NCBI GenBank assembly: GCA_016840905.1
Contig: JAEORM010000210.1
Coordinates: 1 to 6,474 of the forward strand
Source: Candidatus Gerdarchaeota archaeon
Lineage (GTDB): Archaea; Asgardarchaeota; Heimdallarchaeia; JABLTI01
Length of the DNA stretch: 6,474 nucleotides
Reading direction: 5' to 3'
The translations under genes and the position numbers were made by a program. The notes under the pieces are model-generated. The model was given only the letters and a program-made list of their open reading frames with translations, made no database searches and had not been told where the DNA came from. Numbering within the stretch: the stretch's first letter is position 1; each line of letters opens with the position of its first letter. Positions 1 through 5,023 of the stretch are shown piece by piece.

Positions 1-29
1 AAGCTAATGTTATTTAATAATAATAGTTT

Positions 30-106
30 TGTAATTAAAAAAATTTAACTAAAAAAACCAACATTATTATTAATAATTAATGAATATAGAACAAGAGTGA
101 ATTAAA
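30..106 (+). promoter_or_regulatory. Upstream region of CBS gene: weak TATA-like tract and SD
   Basis: This stretch is almost entirely A/T. An A/T run at about 36-48 could act as an archaeal TATA box, but in such AT-rich DNA the match is weak. GAGTGA at 95-100 lies 6 nt before the ATG; its GTGA core can pair with the UCAC near the 3' end of archaeal 16S rRNA, so it is a plausible SD. An in-frame ATG at 80 is closed by TGA at 98-100, which fixes the start at 107. Confidence 0.3.
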
Positions 107-553
107 ATGTCTTTAACAACAAAATCTCTAATTGAAGTGGTAATGGTTCCACCTGCAATGGTTGATGAAAATGATAACGTAGCGGTAATTGCAAAAGTTC
201 TCTTACAATCAAACAAAGGTTGTGTTTTTGTAACCAGCGTGGGTGAAGTTGTTGGTATTATTACTGAACGGGATGTTTTACGTTTAATTTTAAAGGAAGG
301 GGGAATACTTTCTCCTGATACCGAAGCAAAGGATTTCATGGTAAAACCAGTAATAACAATATCCAAAACAGCAACTATCTCTCAAGCAGATGACCTTATG
401 GAGCAAACTGGGGTAAATCGTTTAGCTGTTGTTGAAAAAGAGGATTCATTGATAGTTGTTGGTTTAATTGATACAGAGATGATACGTGCTTCAGTTAAAA
501 TTGAGCTTCTAAAAACATTAAAGAAAAGACAAAAATACCTTCAAAGTCAATGA
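107..553 (+). CDS. Two-CBS-domain protein
   Basis: This is a small cytosolic protein of 148 residues made almost only of a tandem CBS pair (Bateman module). CBS1 spans about residues 9-63 and ends in the typical GIITERD motif (50-56), where T53 and D56 are the usual T-x-x-D positions for nucleotide ribose. CBS2 spans about 77-131, with DFMVKPV at its start and GLIDTEM (119-125) at its end; it lacks a clear T-x-x-D, so perhaps only one site binds ligand. Such stand-alone pairs bind adenosyl nucleotides such as AMP, ATP or SAM and act as energy or redox sensors for a partner protein. No catalytic domain is fused. The C-terminus is a lysine-rich helix (131-148). The start is the first ATG after an in-frame stop, with GAGTGA 6 nt upstream. 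The gene converges on the nuclease gene with an 8-bp gap. The partner is unknown. Confidence 0.9.
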   Translation: MSLTTKSLIEVVMVPPAMVDENDNVAVIAKVLLQSNKGCVFVTSVGEVVGIITERDVLRLILKEGGILSPDTEAKDFMVKPVITISKTATISQADDLMEQTGVNRLAVVEKEDSLIVVGLIDTEMIRASVKIELLKTLKKRQKYLQSQ

Positions 554-590
554 TTTTTGAGTTATTTTTTCTTTTTATTTTCTTCTTTCT
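554..590 (+). terminator. T-rich terminator of the CBS gene, lying over the 3' end of the convergent nuclease gene
   Basis: Directly after the TGA at 551-553 the plus strand has successive T tracts (554-558, 565-570, 572-576, 578-580) and a pyrimidine-rich tail. Archaeal RNA polymerase terminates at such U-rich runs without needing a hairpin. On the opposite strand these same bases encode the lysine-rich C-terminus of the nuclease. The assignment rests on composition and position only. Confidence 0.45.
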
Positions 591-1512
591 TAAGATATCT
601 TCGTAAGAAATAGGTGCATTTGTCTGTGAATTGACAATAATTGCAAATCCATCGTTGTTGACTTTCACTTGGATTTCTGTCTTTTAACCAATAACCTAGT
701 GCCCAATCCATATCAACTTCAAAACTTTCTTCATGATATAATGTTCGATCAGAATGGACAACAGATTGATCTTCTTGGTGTAAATAAATGGCTTCAAGAT
801 TGTGAGATAATTTTGGCAAAGTAACATACATACTAAAAGATTTTTCTAGTAATTGATAGGGGGAATATTCATTCAATAATTCTTTCAAATCATCAGACAA
901 TTGAGCTAATAATTCCTCTGATGGAGTAATGTTTTCAGACATTTGAAAATATTCTTTGAATTTCTCGATGGTAAATTTACCATAGATTAATTCATTTAAA
1001 AGATACCAATAAATTTGCAATTGAATACGATTACGTCTCTTCTGTTCATAAGAAGGAGCCTTCTTTGATTTTCTTGTCTTATAATCTGTTATCAATAATT
1101 GTTTTGTATCATCAGTAGTTTCAATTGTTAATTGATCAATAATTCCTAAAACAGGTAGATTGTTTAATTCACCTATAACTGGCAATTCTCGAGTTATACC
1201 TTTTGATTCTAATGTTTTCAATTTGGTATAAATTTGAAGAATATATGCGATAATATTATCTTCGAGTGTAGTAGTAACAACCTCTATGACTGGACCAAGT
1301 TCTTCCTCCAAAGAACGATGAATTTTATTACCCGTTATCATAACTTCAGTTGGTTCTAATCCAAGATGCAAACGAAGGTGAAGCTGCATTTCACACCAAA
1401 ACTGATCAGCTATTTTAGTTGGTGAAAGGTTTTTCACATCAGGAGCTTTTTCACTTATTTGAACAGGTAAATCCTCTTCTTCATCTTCATAATAAGGAGG
1501 TTCTTTTGTCAT
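562..1512 (-). CDS. Exonuclease V (EXO5/Dem1)-like PD-(D/E)XK nuclease with Fe-S cluster ligands
   Basis: This is a probable single-strand DNA exonuclease of the EXO5 branch of the Cas4/RecB-type nucleases. Numbered from the longest ORF (start 1623), it has LSPTKIADQFWCEMQ with Cys77, GNKIHRSLEEE (98-108, His102), GIID (160-163, Asp163), ITDYKTRKS (178-186, Asp180 and Lys182), QLQIYW (201-206, the Q motif) and C327-x2-C330-x5-C336 near the end. One N-terminal plus three C-terminal cysteines is the 4Fe-4S arrangement of EXO5 and Cas4. About 316 residues is near human EXO5 and much longer than Cas4, and no cas genes or repeats are nearby. I chose the ATG at 1512 (residue 38 of the longest ORF). 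The ATG at 1623 adds a Lys/Asn-rich tail without visible motifs and would overlap the divergent gene by 12 bp. Family membership is fairly sure; polarity and in vivo role are inferred. Confidence 0.82.
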   Translation of the reverse strand: MTKEPPYYEDEEEDLPVQISEKAPDVKNLSPTKIADQFWCEMQLHLRLHLGLEPTEVMITGNKIHRSLEEELGPVIEVVTTTLEDNIIAYILQIYTKLKTLESKGITRELPVIGELNNLPVLGIIDQLTIETTDDTKQLLITDYKTRKSKKAPSYEQKRRNRIQLQIYWYLLNELIYGKFTIEKFKEYFQMSENITPSEELLAQLSDDLKELLNEYSPYQLLEKSFSMYVTLPKLSHNLEAIYLHQEDQSVVHSDRTLYHEESFEVDMDWALGYWLKDRNPSESQQRWICNYCQFTDKCTYFLRRYLKKEENKKKK

Positions 1513-1611
1513 AATGACCTTATCATTTCCTTTACTATTTTTAATATTTGTTATCTTAAGTAAACTAAAGGTGTTTTTATTTTCCAATGAATAAAATATT
1601 TTGAGAATACA
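1513..1611. promoter_or_regulatory. Divergent promoter region between nuclease and pilin-like genes
   Basis: About 100 bp separate the preferred starts of the two divergent genes. The A/T block at 1590-1600 is TATA-like on both strands. On the minus strand it would place transcription onset near 1570, leaving a ~58-nt leader to the start at 1512. On the plus strand it sits too close to 1612 for a normal leader, so that gene may use another box or start downstream. AAGGTCATT lies directly before the ATG at 1512 on the minus strand, a weak SD. No clear operator is visible. Confidence 0.35.
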
Positions 1612-1896
1612 ATGGATTTGCAAACACCTTACTTAGTTTTAAGAACAAATTTTGATTTCTTGGATAATTTATTGGATTTGCCAAATAATCTAGGTCGGAT
1701 AATGAGTAATGCTCTAGCTATACTTATTATTTTTTGTTTTCTCTTAGGCGTTATTTTTGCTATAATTGGTGCTATTAAGTGGATTACTGGAAGAGATGAA
1801 AGAGGTGGTAAGAAAGCTATTGTTAGGGGGATAGTATTGATAATTTTATCATTGGTTGGCGGTAGTATAGGAATATCTGTGGTAACTTTTTCCTAA
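1612..1896 (+). CDS. Small membrane protein, VirB2/TrbC pilin-like
   Basis: The product has 94 residues and two strongly hydrophobic helices (about 33-57 and 73-93). They are joined by a short, positively charged loop (58-72, with R61, R64, K67, K68 and R72). Before helix 1 is an amphipathic stretch (14-32). Hydrophobic helix, W-I-T-G, basic glycine-containing loop, then a second Gly/Ile-rich helix is the layout of VirB2/TrbC pilins of type IV secretion and of small CedA1-type subunits of archaeal DNA importers. That resemblance is by layout and pattern, not by any diagnostic residue. An ATG at 1702 (residue 31), with AGGT 6 nt upstream, is an alternative start that keeps both helices. The gene is divergent from the EXO5-like nuclease and 84 bp ahead of the next gene. 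No VirB4-type ATPase or VirB6-type channel is in the window. It could simply be a generic two-helix membrane protein. Confidence 0.6.
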   Translation: MDLQTPYLVLRTNFDFLDNLLDLPNNLGRIMSNALAILIIFCFLLGVIFAIIGAIKWITGRDERGGKKAIVRGIVLIILSLVGGSIGISVVTFS

Positions 1897-1942
1897 GAAT
1901 TTCTTTATTCCTAGTATAACATTAATATTTAACAAAGCAATT

Positions 1943-1973
1943 CTATATCTATATATTCAACCAAATTTAGGAG
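1943..1973 (+). promoter_or_regulatory. TATA-like box and strong SD for the 433-residue protein
   Basis: The stretch at 1943-1957 is an alternating TATATCTATATAT-type sequence, a good TATA candidate. AGGAG at 1969-1973 ends 7 nt before the ATG at 1981, one of the clearest ribosome binding sites in the window. The box-to-ATG distance is short for a leader that includes this SD, so the real box may lie further upstream, for example in the A/T run at 1921-1931. Confidence 0.4.
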
Positions 1974-1980
1974 ATTTTTT

Positions 1981-3282
1981 ATGGTTCAATTAAAATTACC
2001 AAGAAAGTGGTTTATATCAATTGTTGGAGTTGCTGATTGGCGGGAAAAAGCTCGAACATTTCCATACCAAGAATTTATTGAATTGCAACAAATTATTGAT
2101 GATTTTCTTTCAAAAATATATAGAGCCTTTAAAAAAAGGGGTGCATTAGTAGGCAGTCTCCTTTGGTCGCAAGAAAATCTTGCTCCTATGTTTTTGATCG
2201 AAGCAACTAAAATGAATGAGAATTTTCTGAAGGAACAAAGAGCAACTATTAATAATATAGGTGAAAAAATATTTGTTAATTTATCTACTGAAGAAAGGAA
2301 TTCCTCTTTAGGCAAAAACCTCAACGAGATACAGTTGGAAGGGCGGATTTTAGTTCTTGAAGGTACCATTCCTGATGGTGAATTATATCCTGATGAACAA
2401 CAAATAGCTAAAGTTTTTAGTGATGCATTAAATGCTGAATTTATCACCATAAAACGAGCTGAGCATGATTTTGAAGGAAGAAAGAACTGGCTAAGTACTT
2501 TAGATAGTTTAGTTTCTCGAGAGTTTTCTGTTGATGTAGGACCTATTAAGAAACTTAGAGAAGCTAAAGCGATAGAAGGTAAAAGATTTTATGATAAAAA
2601 AGCACCAGGTGATTTTGAAAAAATTGTACGTATCCTTTCTGAAGCCGTGCCATATAGAGCAAGTTTGCTAGAAATTGAAAAACCATCATATTCTTCCATA
2701 GATACTCGAGAAACATTAGGTCATATTATTATTCAATATTTATCTACAGAAGGAGATTTTCCAATCAAAATTGATAATAGATCAACTACTCATGATCGTA
2801 TTGGTAGGAAATTGGAAAATTACCAATGGGTGCTTGATAATAACATTGATTGGAAAGTTTTGGATAAGCTCTATCTTAATTCAAAAGAAATTATGTATGA
2901 GAAAGTGGAAAAGGTAATAACAGATGTAGGTGGTATAAAATTAGATGCCTTATGGACTGAAAGAGATATTTCAAATAATGTCTTCTTTTTAACCAAATTC
3001 ACTTTCACTGAAGATATACTAAAACAATTGAAAGATTTTCTTAATAACACTCGGAAACATCTTGAAGATCAAATTGGCCCAGGAACAACTGAATTATATG
3101 AAATTTGGCAAAAAGCAGGATTACATTTCAATGTTTTAATCTTCGAAATAAAAGGATTAGATCAAGACGAGGATAAAAAACTCTCTACTTGGTTTAAATT
3201 GTTAAAGGAAGGACAAATTTCAGGTCCAAATTATAGTGCAGAAAAAGAGGTTATAGAAGCAAGACACTTTCGACCTTTATAA
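1981..3282 (+). CDS. Conserved-looking hypothetical protein, 433 residues, soluble, cysteine-free
   Basis: I do not recognise this family. The protein is soluble, without signal peptide or membrane segment, highly charged, and contains no cysteine at all. The N-terminus (LKLPRKWFISIVGVADW, 4-20) suggests a beta strand and is followed by long amphipathic helices (about 29-52 and 70-96). Short strand-like stretches (LEGRILVLEG, 119-128) alternate with helices in the middle. A helical region around 268-322 leads into a C-terminal part with FFLTKFTFTED (337-347), a long helix (about 347-365) and FNVLIFEIKG (385-394). No Walker, zinc-binding, HxH or nuclease motif is visible. The start is firm: AGGAG lies 7 nt upstream. 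The 3' end runs into a T-rich terminator zone, so the gene is probably monocistronic or the last of its unit. Its function is unknown. Confidence 0.85.
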   Translation: MVQLKLPRKWFISIVGVADWREKARTFPYQEFIELQQIIDDFLSKIYRAFKKRGALVGSLLWSQENLAPMFLIEATKMNENFLKEQRATINNIGEKIFVNLSTEERNSSLGKNLNEIQLEGRILVLEGTIPDGELYPDEQQIAKVFSDALNAEFITIKRAEHDFEGRKNWLSTLDSLVSREFSVDVGPIKKLREAKAIEGKRFYDKKAPGDFEKIVRILSEAVPYRASLLEIEKPSYSSIDTRETLGHIIIQYLSTEGDFPIKIDNRSTTHDRIGRKLENYQWVLDNNIDWKVLDKLYLNSKEIMYEKVEKVITDVGGIKLDALWTERDISNNVFFLTKFTFTEDILKQLKDFLNNTRKHLEDQIGPGTTELYEIWQKAGLHFNVLIFEIKGLDQDEDKKLSTWFKLLKEGQISGPNYSAEKEVIEARHFRPL

Positions 3283-3350
3283 GAAAATTAATTTTTTCTT
3301 TTTTCCACAGATAATCTCTTTTTTGTGCGTATTTTTTTCTTTTTTTTTCT
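3281..3350 (+). terminator. AT hairpin and repeated T tracts after the 433-residue gene
   Basis: AAGAAAA at 3281-3287 can pair with TTTTCTT at 3294-3300. This is followed by a long pyrimidine stretch with T runs at 3299-3304, 3319-3324, 3332-3338 and 3340-3348. Clustered U tracts of this kind fit archaeal factor-independent termination. The hairpin itself is weak, all A-U except one G-C pair. Confidence 0.5.
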
Positions 3351-3387
3351 TTAAAAATCATTTTGTCGCAATATCTAATGAGTGATG
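3350..3387 (+). promoter_or_regulatory. TATA box and SD of the zinc-ribbon gene
   Basis: TTTAAAAATC at 3350-3359 is a TATA-like box. It is centred about 37 bp upstream of the ATG at 3392 and predicts a start site near 3380. GAGTGATG at 3380-3387 contains the GTGAT core complementary to the 16S 3' end. GAGTGA sits 6 nt from the ATG, the same motif and spacing as at the CBS gene. Confidence 0.4.
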
Positions 3388-3391
3388 TACC

Positions 3392-3655
3392 ATGATGTCT
3401 CAACTATATGGTTATGAAGAGCTACTTATTCAAGAAGTCTGGGGCGAATCCTGTATTGAATGTGATAACCGTACTCGACCCAAAATTCAGTTTTATCATT
3501 TAAAAAATGAACAAGTTGCTGTTTTAAATTGTCCAAAATGTGATTTTACTATTGTAGTAGTAGAAGTTGATAAATTGGATAGCTCTGCTCTTAAAGAAAC
3601 AATAGAAAATAATAGTGATGCTCTAATTGCAACCCATACCTCTTTAAAAATGTAA
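3392..3655 (+). CDS. Small zinc-ribbon protein
   Basis: The product has 87 residues and two CxxC knuckles, C21-x2-C24 and C47-x2-C50, 22 residues apart with strand-forming residues between them (KIQFYHL and EQVAVLNC). This is the classical zinc-ribbon arrangement. IVVVEVDKL (54-62) follows as a further strand, and the last 25 residues are polar and helical without motifs. Stand-alone ribbons of this size bind nucleic acid or serve as accessory subunits of larger machines; which applies cannot be told. The start is constrained by an in-frame TGA at 3383-3385. ATG codons at 3392 and 3395 are adjacent, and 3392 has the better SD spacing. The gene has its own TATA candidate and no close operon partner: the upstream gene ends 109 bp away and the next starts about 190 bp on. 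Confidence 0.8.
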   Translation: MMSQLYGYEELLIQEVWGESCIECDNRTRPKIQFYHLKNEQVAVLNCPKCDFTIVVVEVDKLDSSALKETIENNSDALIATHTSLKM

Positions 3656-3708
3656 ATGACTTAGTTCACTTCAAATCTAGAACCCCAAGACCCAAAGAAT
3701 AAATAAAA

Positions 3709-3767
3709 TCTATTCAACGACAAAAAAACGGGGCCCCGTAAGAAATAAATATTGAAAATTGAATAGA
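3709..3767. repeat. Nested inverted repeats around a 12-bp GC-rich palindrome
   Basis: Within the 192-bp gene-free gap, ACGGGGCCCCGT at 3728-3739 is a perfect 12-bp palindrome and the only G/C block of its kind in the window. It lies between TCTATTCAA (3709-3717) and TTGAATAGA (3759-3767), a perfect 9-bp inverted pair, so a cruciform or a long RNA stem-loop is possible. The outer arms are AT-rich and could pair by chance; the G4C4 core is much less likely by chance in DNA of this composition. No U tract follows, so it is not an ordinary terminator. An operator or a structured RNA are options. The rest of the gap at 3656-3847 shows no gene. Confidence 0.5.
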
Positions 3768-3800
3768 AATATGAAAATGCTCAAAAACAAAGGATTTAAT

Positions 3801-3847
3801 ATGAGAATATCTCATTATACATTAGATTAAAATTAACAACATGGTGA
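3801..3847 (+). promoter_or_regulatory. Operator-like inverted repeat, TATA candidate and SD for the membrane protein gene
   Basis: ATGAGA (3801-3806) and TCTCAT (3810-3815) form a perfect 6-bp inverted repeat with a 3-bp centre. Its right arm overlaps the TATA-like CATTATACAT at 3813-3822. A repressor binding here would block TBP, so autoregulation or ligand control is conceivable. GGTGA at 3843-3847 is an SD. It is 6 nt from the TTG at 3854 and directly abuts the GTG at 3848. Confidence 0.35.
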
Positions 3848-4396
3848 GTGAAATTGGGTAAAGCTATAGTAATAATCTTCGCAGCCATTTCCCTCGTGGT
3901 CGTACCAATAAGCATATTTTACATAAATACAGGTGTATTTACCCTTGAAATACAAGGGCGTTTCTTTGACGCCAAAGTTGGAGCTGAACAAGGTTTTGGC
4001 TTTTTCAAATTTGTTTCAACTGGGGCAAGTATGTTTAGTCCACAAGCATGGAATGATGCTTTTACGGGTCAAGTAGTTCTGGGTTTAGCCGCTGGAACAT
4101 GGATGATGATATTATGGTATTCAAGTATGGGTTTAATGATTATTGGTATAATTGTTGCCTTCTTTAAAACTAAATTATCTGGTTTATTCTTTGTTCTAGC
4201 CTTCATAACAGATGGAATGCAAGCATTAATTTGGTATTTGGGTATGAAAGAAGTAGTTGCTCCTACTGATTTGATCTTTCCAATTCCAGTAAGTGTGTTA
4301 TTCTTGTTAATAACATTTATACTTGCGTTCACGTCAAAGAAGAAGGAATCATATTATTATTCCCCGGGATATTCCTATGGGTATGGTCGAAGATAG
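3848..4396 (+). CDS. Membrane protein of unknown function with about four helices and a Tyr-rich tail
   Basis: The product has 182 residues. The predicted hydrophobic helices are about 6-26, 80-105, 110-132 and 142-162. A loop of some 50 residues between helices 1 and 2 (FTLEIQGRFFDAKVGAEQGFG...) is probably extracytoplasmic. After a cytosolic-type basic cluster, SKKKE (163-167), comes a tail with six tyrosines among 169-179 plus Gly, Ser and Pro, ending in Arg-Arg. The long first loop resembles the topology of tetraspan proteins such as claudins, but no signature is seen, and I do not recognise a family. An in-frame TGA at 3845-3847 bounds the start. GTG at 3848 gives the longest form; TTG at 3854 has the better SD spacing (GGTGA, 6 nt) and shortens it by two residues. 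ATG at 3841 is in another frame and stops after six codons. The gene is monocistronic, with a hairpin terminator downstream. Confidence 0.8.
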   Translation: MKLGKAIVIIFAAISLVVVPISIFYINTGVFTLEIQGRFFDAKVGAEQGFGFFKFVSTGASMFSPQAWNDAFTGQVVLGLAAGTWMMILWYSSMGLMIIGIIVAFFKTKLSGLFFVLAFITDGMQALIWYLGMKEVVAPTDLIFPIPVSVLFLLITFILAFTSKKKESYYYSPGYSYGYGRR

Positions 4397-4415
4397 AATT
4401 TAAAAAATAATATTA

Positions 4416-4470
4416 GAAGTAGATTAGGATTGCCCTATCACTACTTCACTTTTCTAATTTTATTTTATTA
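4416..4470 (+). terminator. Hairpin and U-rich terminator after the membrane protein gene
   Basis: GAAGTAG (4416-4422) and CTACTTC (4441-4447) form a perfect 7-bp stem. An inner TAGG (4425-4428) pairs with CCTA (4434-4437) around a 5-nt loop. A T-rich run with T tracts follows at 4450-4468. The element lies 20 bp after the stop at 4394-4396, a normal terminator position. Confidence 0.55.
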
Positions 4471-4601
4471 GGTAATTTTTTCTAGTATTTTGCCGAATAC
4501 TTTCGGTCATCTCATTCCCAACTTAGTTCTTTTTAAAGAAAAATCCCAAATATTATTTGGGAATCGGTCTCCCGAAGGAAAGCTAAAGGGTCAAAAAAAA
4601 G
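4458..4601 (+). promoter_or_regulatory. Structured leader with alternative helices upstream of the TPR gene
   Basis: TTTTATTTTA at 4458-4467 is a TATA candidate that predicts transcription from about 4490. The leader would then contain CCGAA/TTCGG (4493-4497 with 4502-4506), TCCCAAAT/ATTTGGGA (4544-4551 with 4555-4562, 3-nt loop) and TCGG/CCGA (4564-4567 with 4572-4575). ATTCCCAA at 4514-4521 is also perfectly complementary to TTGGGAAT at 4557-4564, so it competes with the 4544 hairpin. TTCGG at 4502-4506 can likewise pair with CCGAA at 4572-4576. Such exclusive helices suggest a switch. No known riboswitch consensus is recognised. A second TATA candidate near 4531-4537 would give a much shorter leader lacking most of this. 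GGG at 4588-4590, 11 nt from the ATG, is a poor SD. Confidence 0.4.
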
Positions 4602-4931
4602 ATGGCTTGTGAAGTAAACCAAAACTCAATTGAAATGGGTATGCTAGCATTAGAAAATCGTGATTATATTACTGCTACACAGATTTTTTCAAATGCAATA
4701 ATCGAAAATAATAATTCAAATCCTGATTATTGGTGTTGTTTAGCTGAATCATTATTTTATCAATCACAATTTGAAAGTGCATTACAATGTTGGCATGAGG
4801 CAGCTGCTAAGAATCCTCACAGTAAAGAAATTTGGATAAGAATCAGCGCTTTATATGCATTATTAGAACAAGATGATTTGGCAATATATTATTATAAACT
4901 ATCAGAAGATTTGCCAATTGATGAATTATAA
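4602..4931 (+). CDS. Small TPR-repeat protein
   Basis: The product has 109 residues and consists of tetratricopeptide repeats only. Repeat 1 is about 9-42 (MGMLALENRDYITATQIFSNAI), repeat 2 about 41-74 (DYWCCLAESLFYQSQFESAL plus the following helix, ending in KNP), and repeat 3 about 75-106 (EIWIRISALYALLEQDDLAI). The conserved small residues and Tyr/Phe positions of each helix pair are present, for example A30, L48/A49, Y54, A61, A85 and A94. It is soluble with no signal peptide. TPR arrays are protein-interaction scaffolds, so it probably binds a partner encoded elsewhere. The downstream gene is 92 bp away and has its own promoter candidate, so no operon partner is evident. The start is the first ATG after the leader; its SD is weak. 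The family assignment is good; the role is unknown. Confidence 0.85.
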   Translation: MACEVNQNSIEMGMLALENRDYITATQIFSNAIIENNNSNPDYWCCLAESLFYQSQFESALQCWHEAAAKNPHSKEIWIRISALYALLEQDDLAIYYYKLSEDLPIDEL

Positions 4932-4977
4932 ATAAGAAAATGAAATTAATATAAGTAATTTATTTATTCTAGTGCTG

Positions 4978-5019
4978 GTATAATCTTACTAGTTTGAGTA
5001 ACGTACTTATTGAGGCGAG
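4978..5019 (+). promoter_or_regulatory. TATA box and SD of the beta-rich orphan gene
   Basis: GGTATAATC at 4978-4986 is a TATA-like box about 42 bp upstream of the ATG at 5024, predicting transcription from about 5007. GAGG at 5012-5015 (within GAGGCGAG) lies 8 nt before that ATG. Both support 5024 over the in-frame TTG at 4994, which has no SD and lies upstream of the predicted transcript start. Confidence 0.45.
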
Positions 5020-5023
5020 TTAT

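Noticed and set aside
14..73. 11-bp inverted repeat TTAATAATAAT / ATTATTATTAA
   Set aside because: It is low-complexity A/T sequence, expected by chance in this composition.
70..366. 98-codon minus-strand ORF
   Set aside because: It is antisense to the clear CBS-domain gene, Ser/Thr-rich and low in complexity, with no recognisable domain.
562..1512. Reading the nuclease as Cas4 of a CRISPR system
   Set aside because: It is too long for Cas4, its motif wording is EXO5-like, and no repeats, spacers, cas1 or cas2 are in the window.
1513..1623. N-terminal extension of the nuclease from the ATG at 1623
   Set aside because: It adds 37 residues without family motifs and overlaps the divergent gene's start by 12 bp; the ATG at 1512 leaves a normal promoter gap. 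It remains possible.
1986..2450. 154-codon minus-strand ORF
   Set aside because: It is a shadow of the 433-residue gene, which has a strong SD and a longer frame; the antisense product shows no family pattern.
3771..3830. 19-codon plus-strand ORF before the membrane protein gene
   Set aside because: It is very short, has no SD and spans the operator-like repeat; nothing supports translation.
4069..4332. 87-codon minus-strand ORF
   Set aside because: It is antisense to the membrane protein gene; its composition is just the complement of hydrophobic codons.
4490..4601. Known riboswitch class (glycine, c-di-GMP, SAM, fluoride, preQ1)
   Set aside because: CCGAAGG near 4572 faintly recalls the glycine class, but the rest of the consensus is missing; the other classes do not match either.
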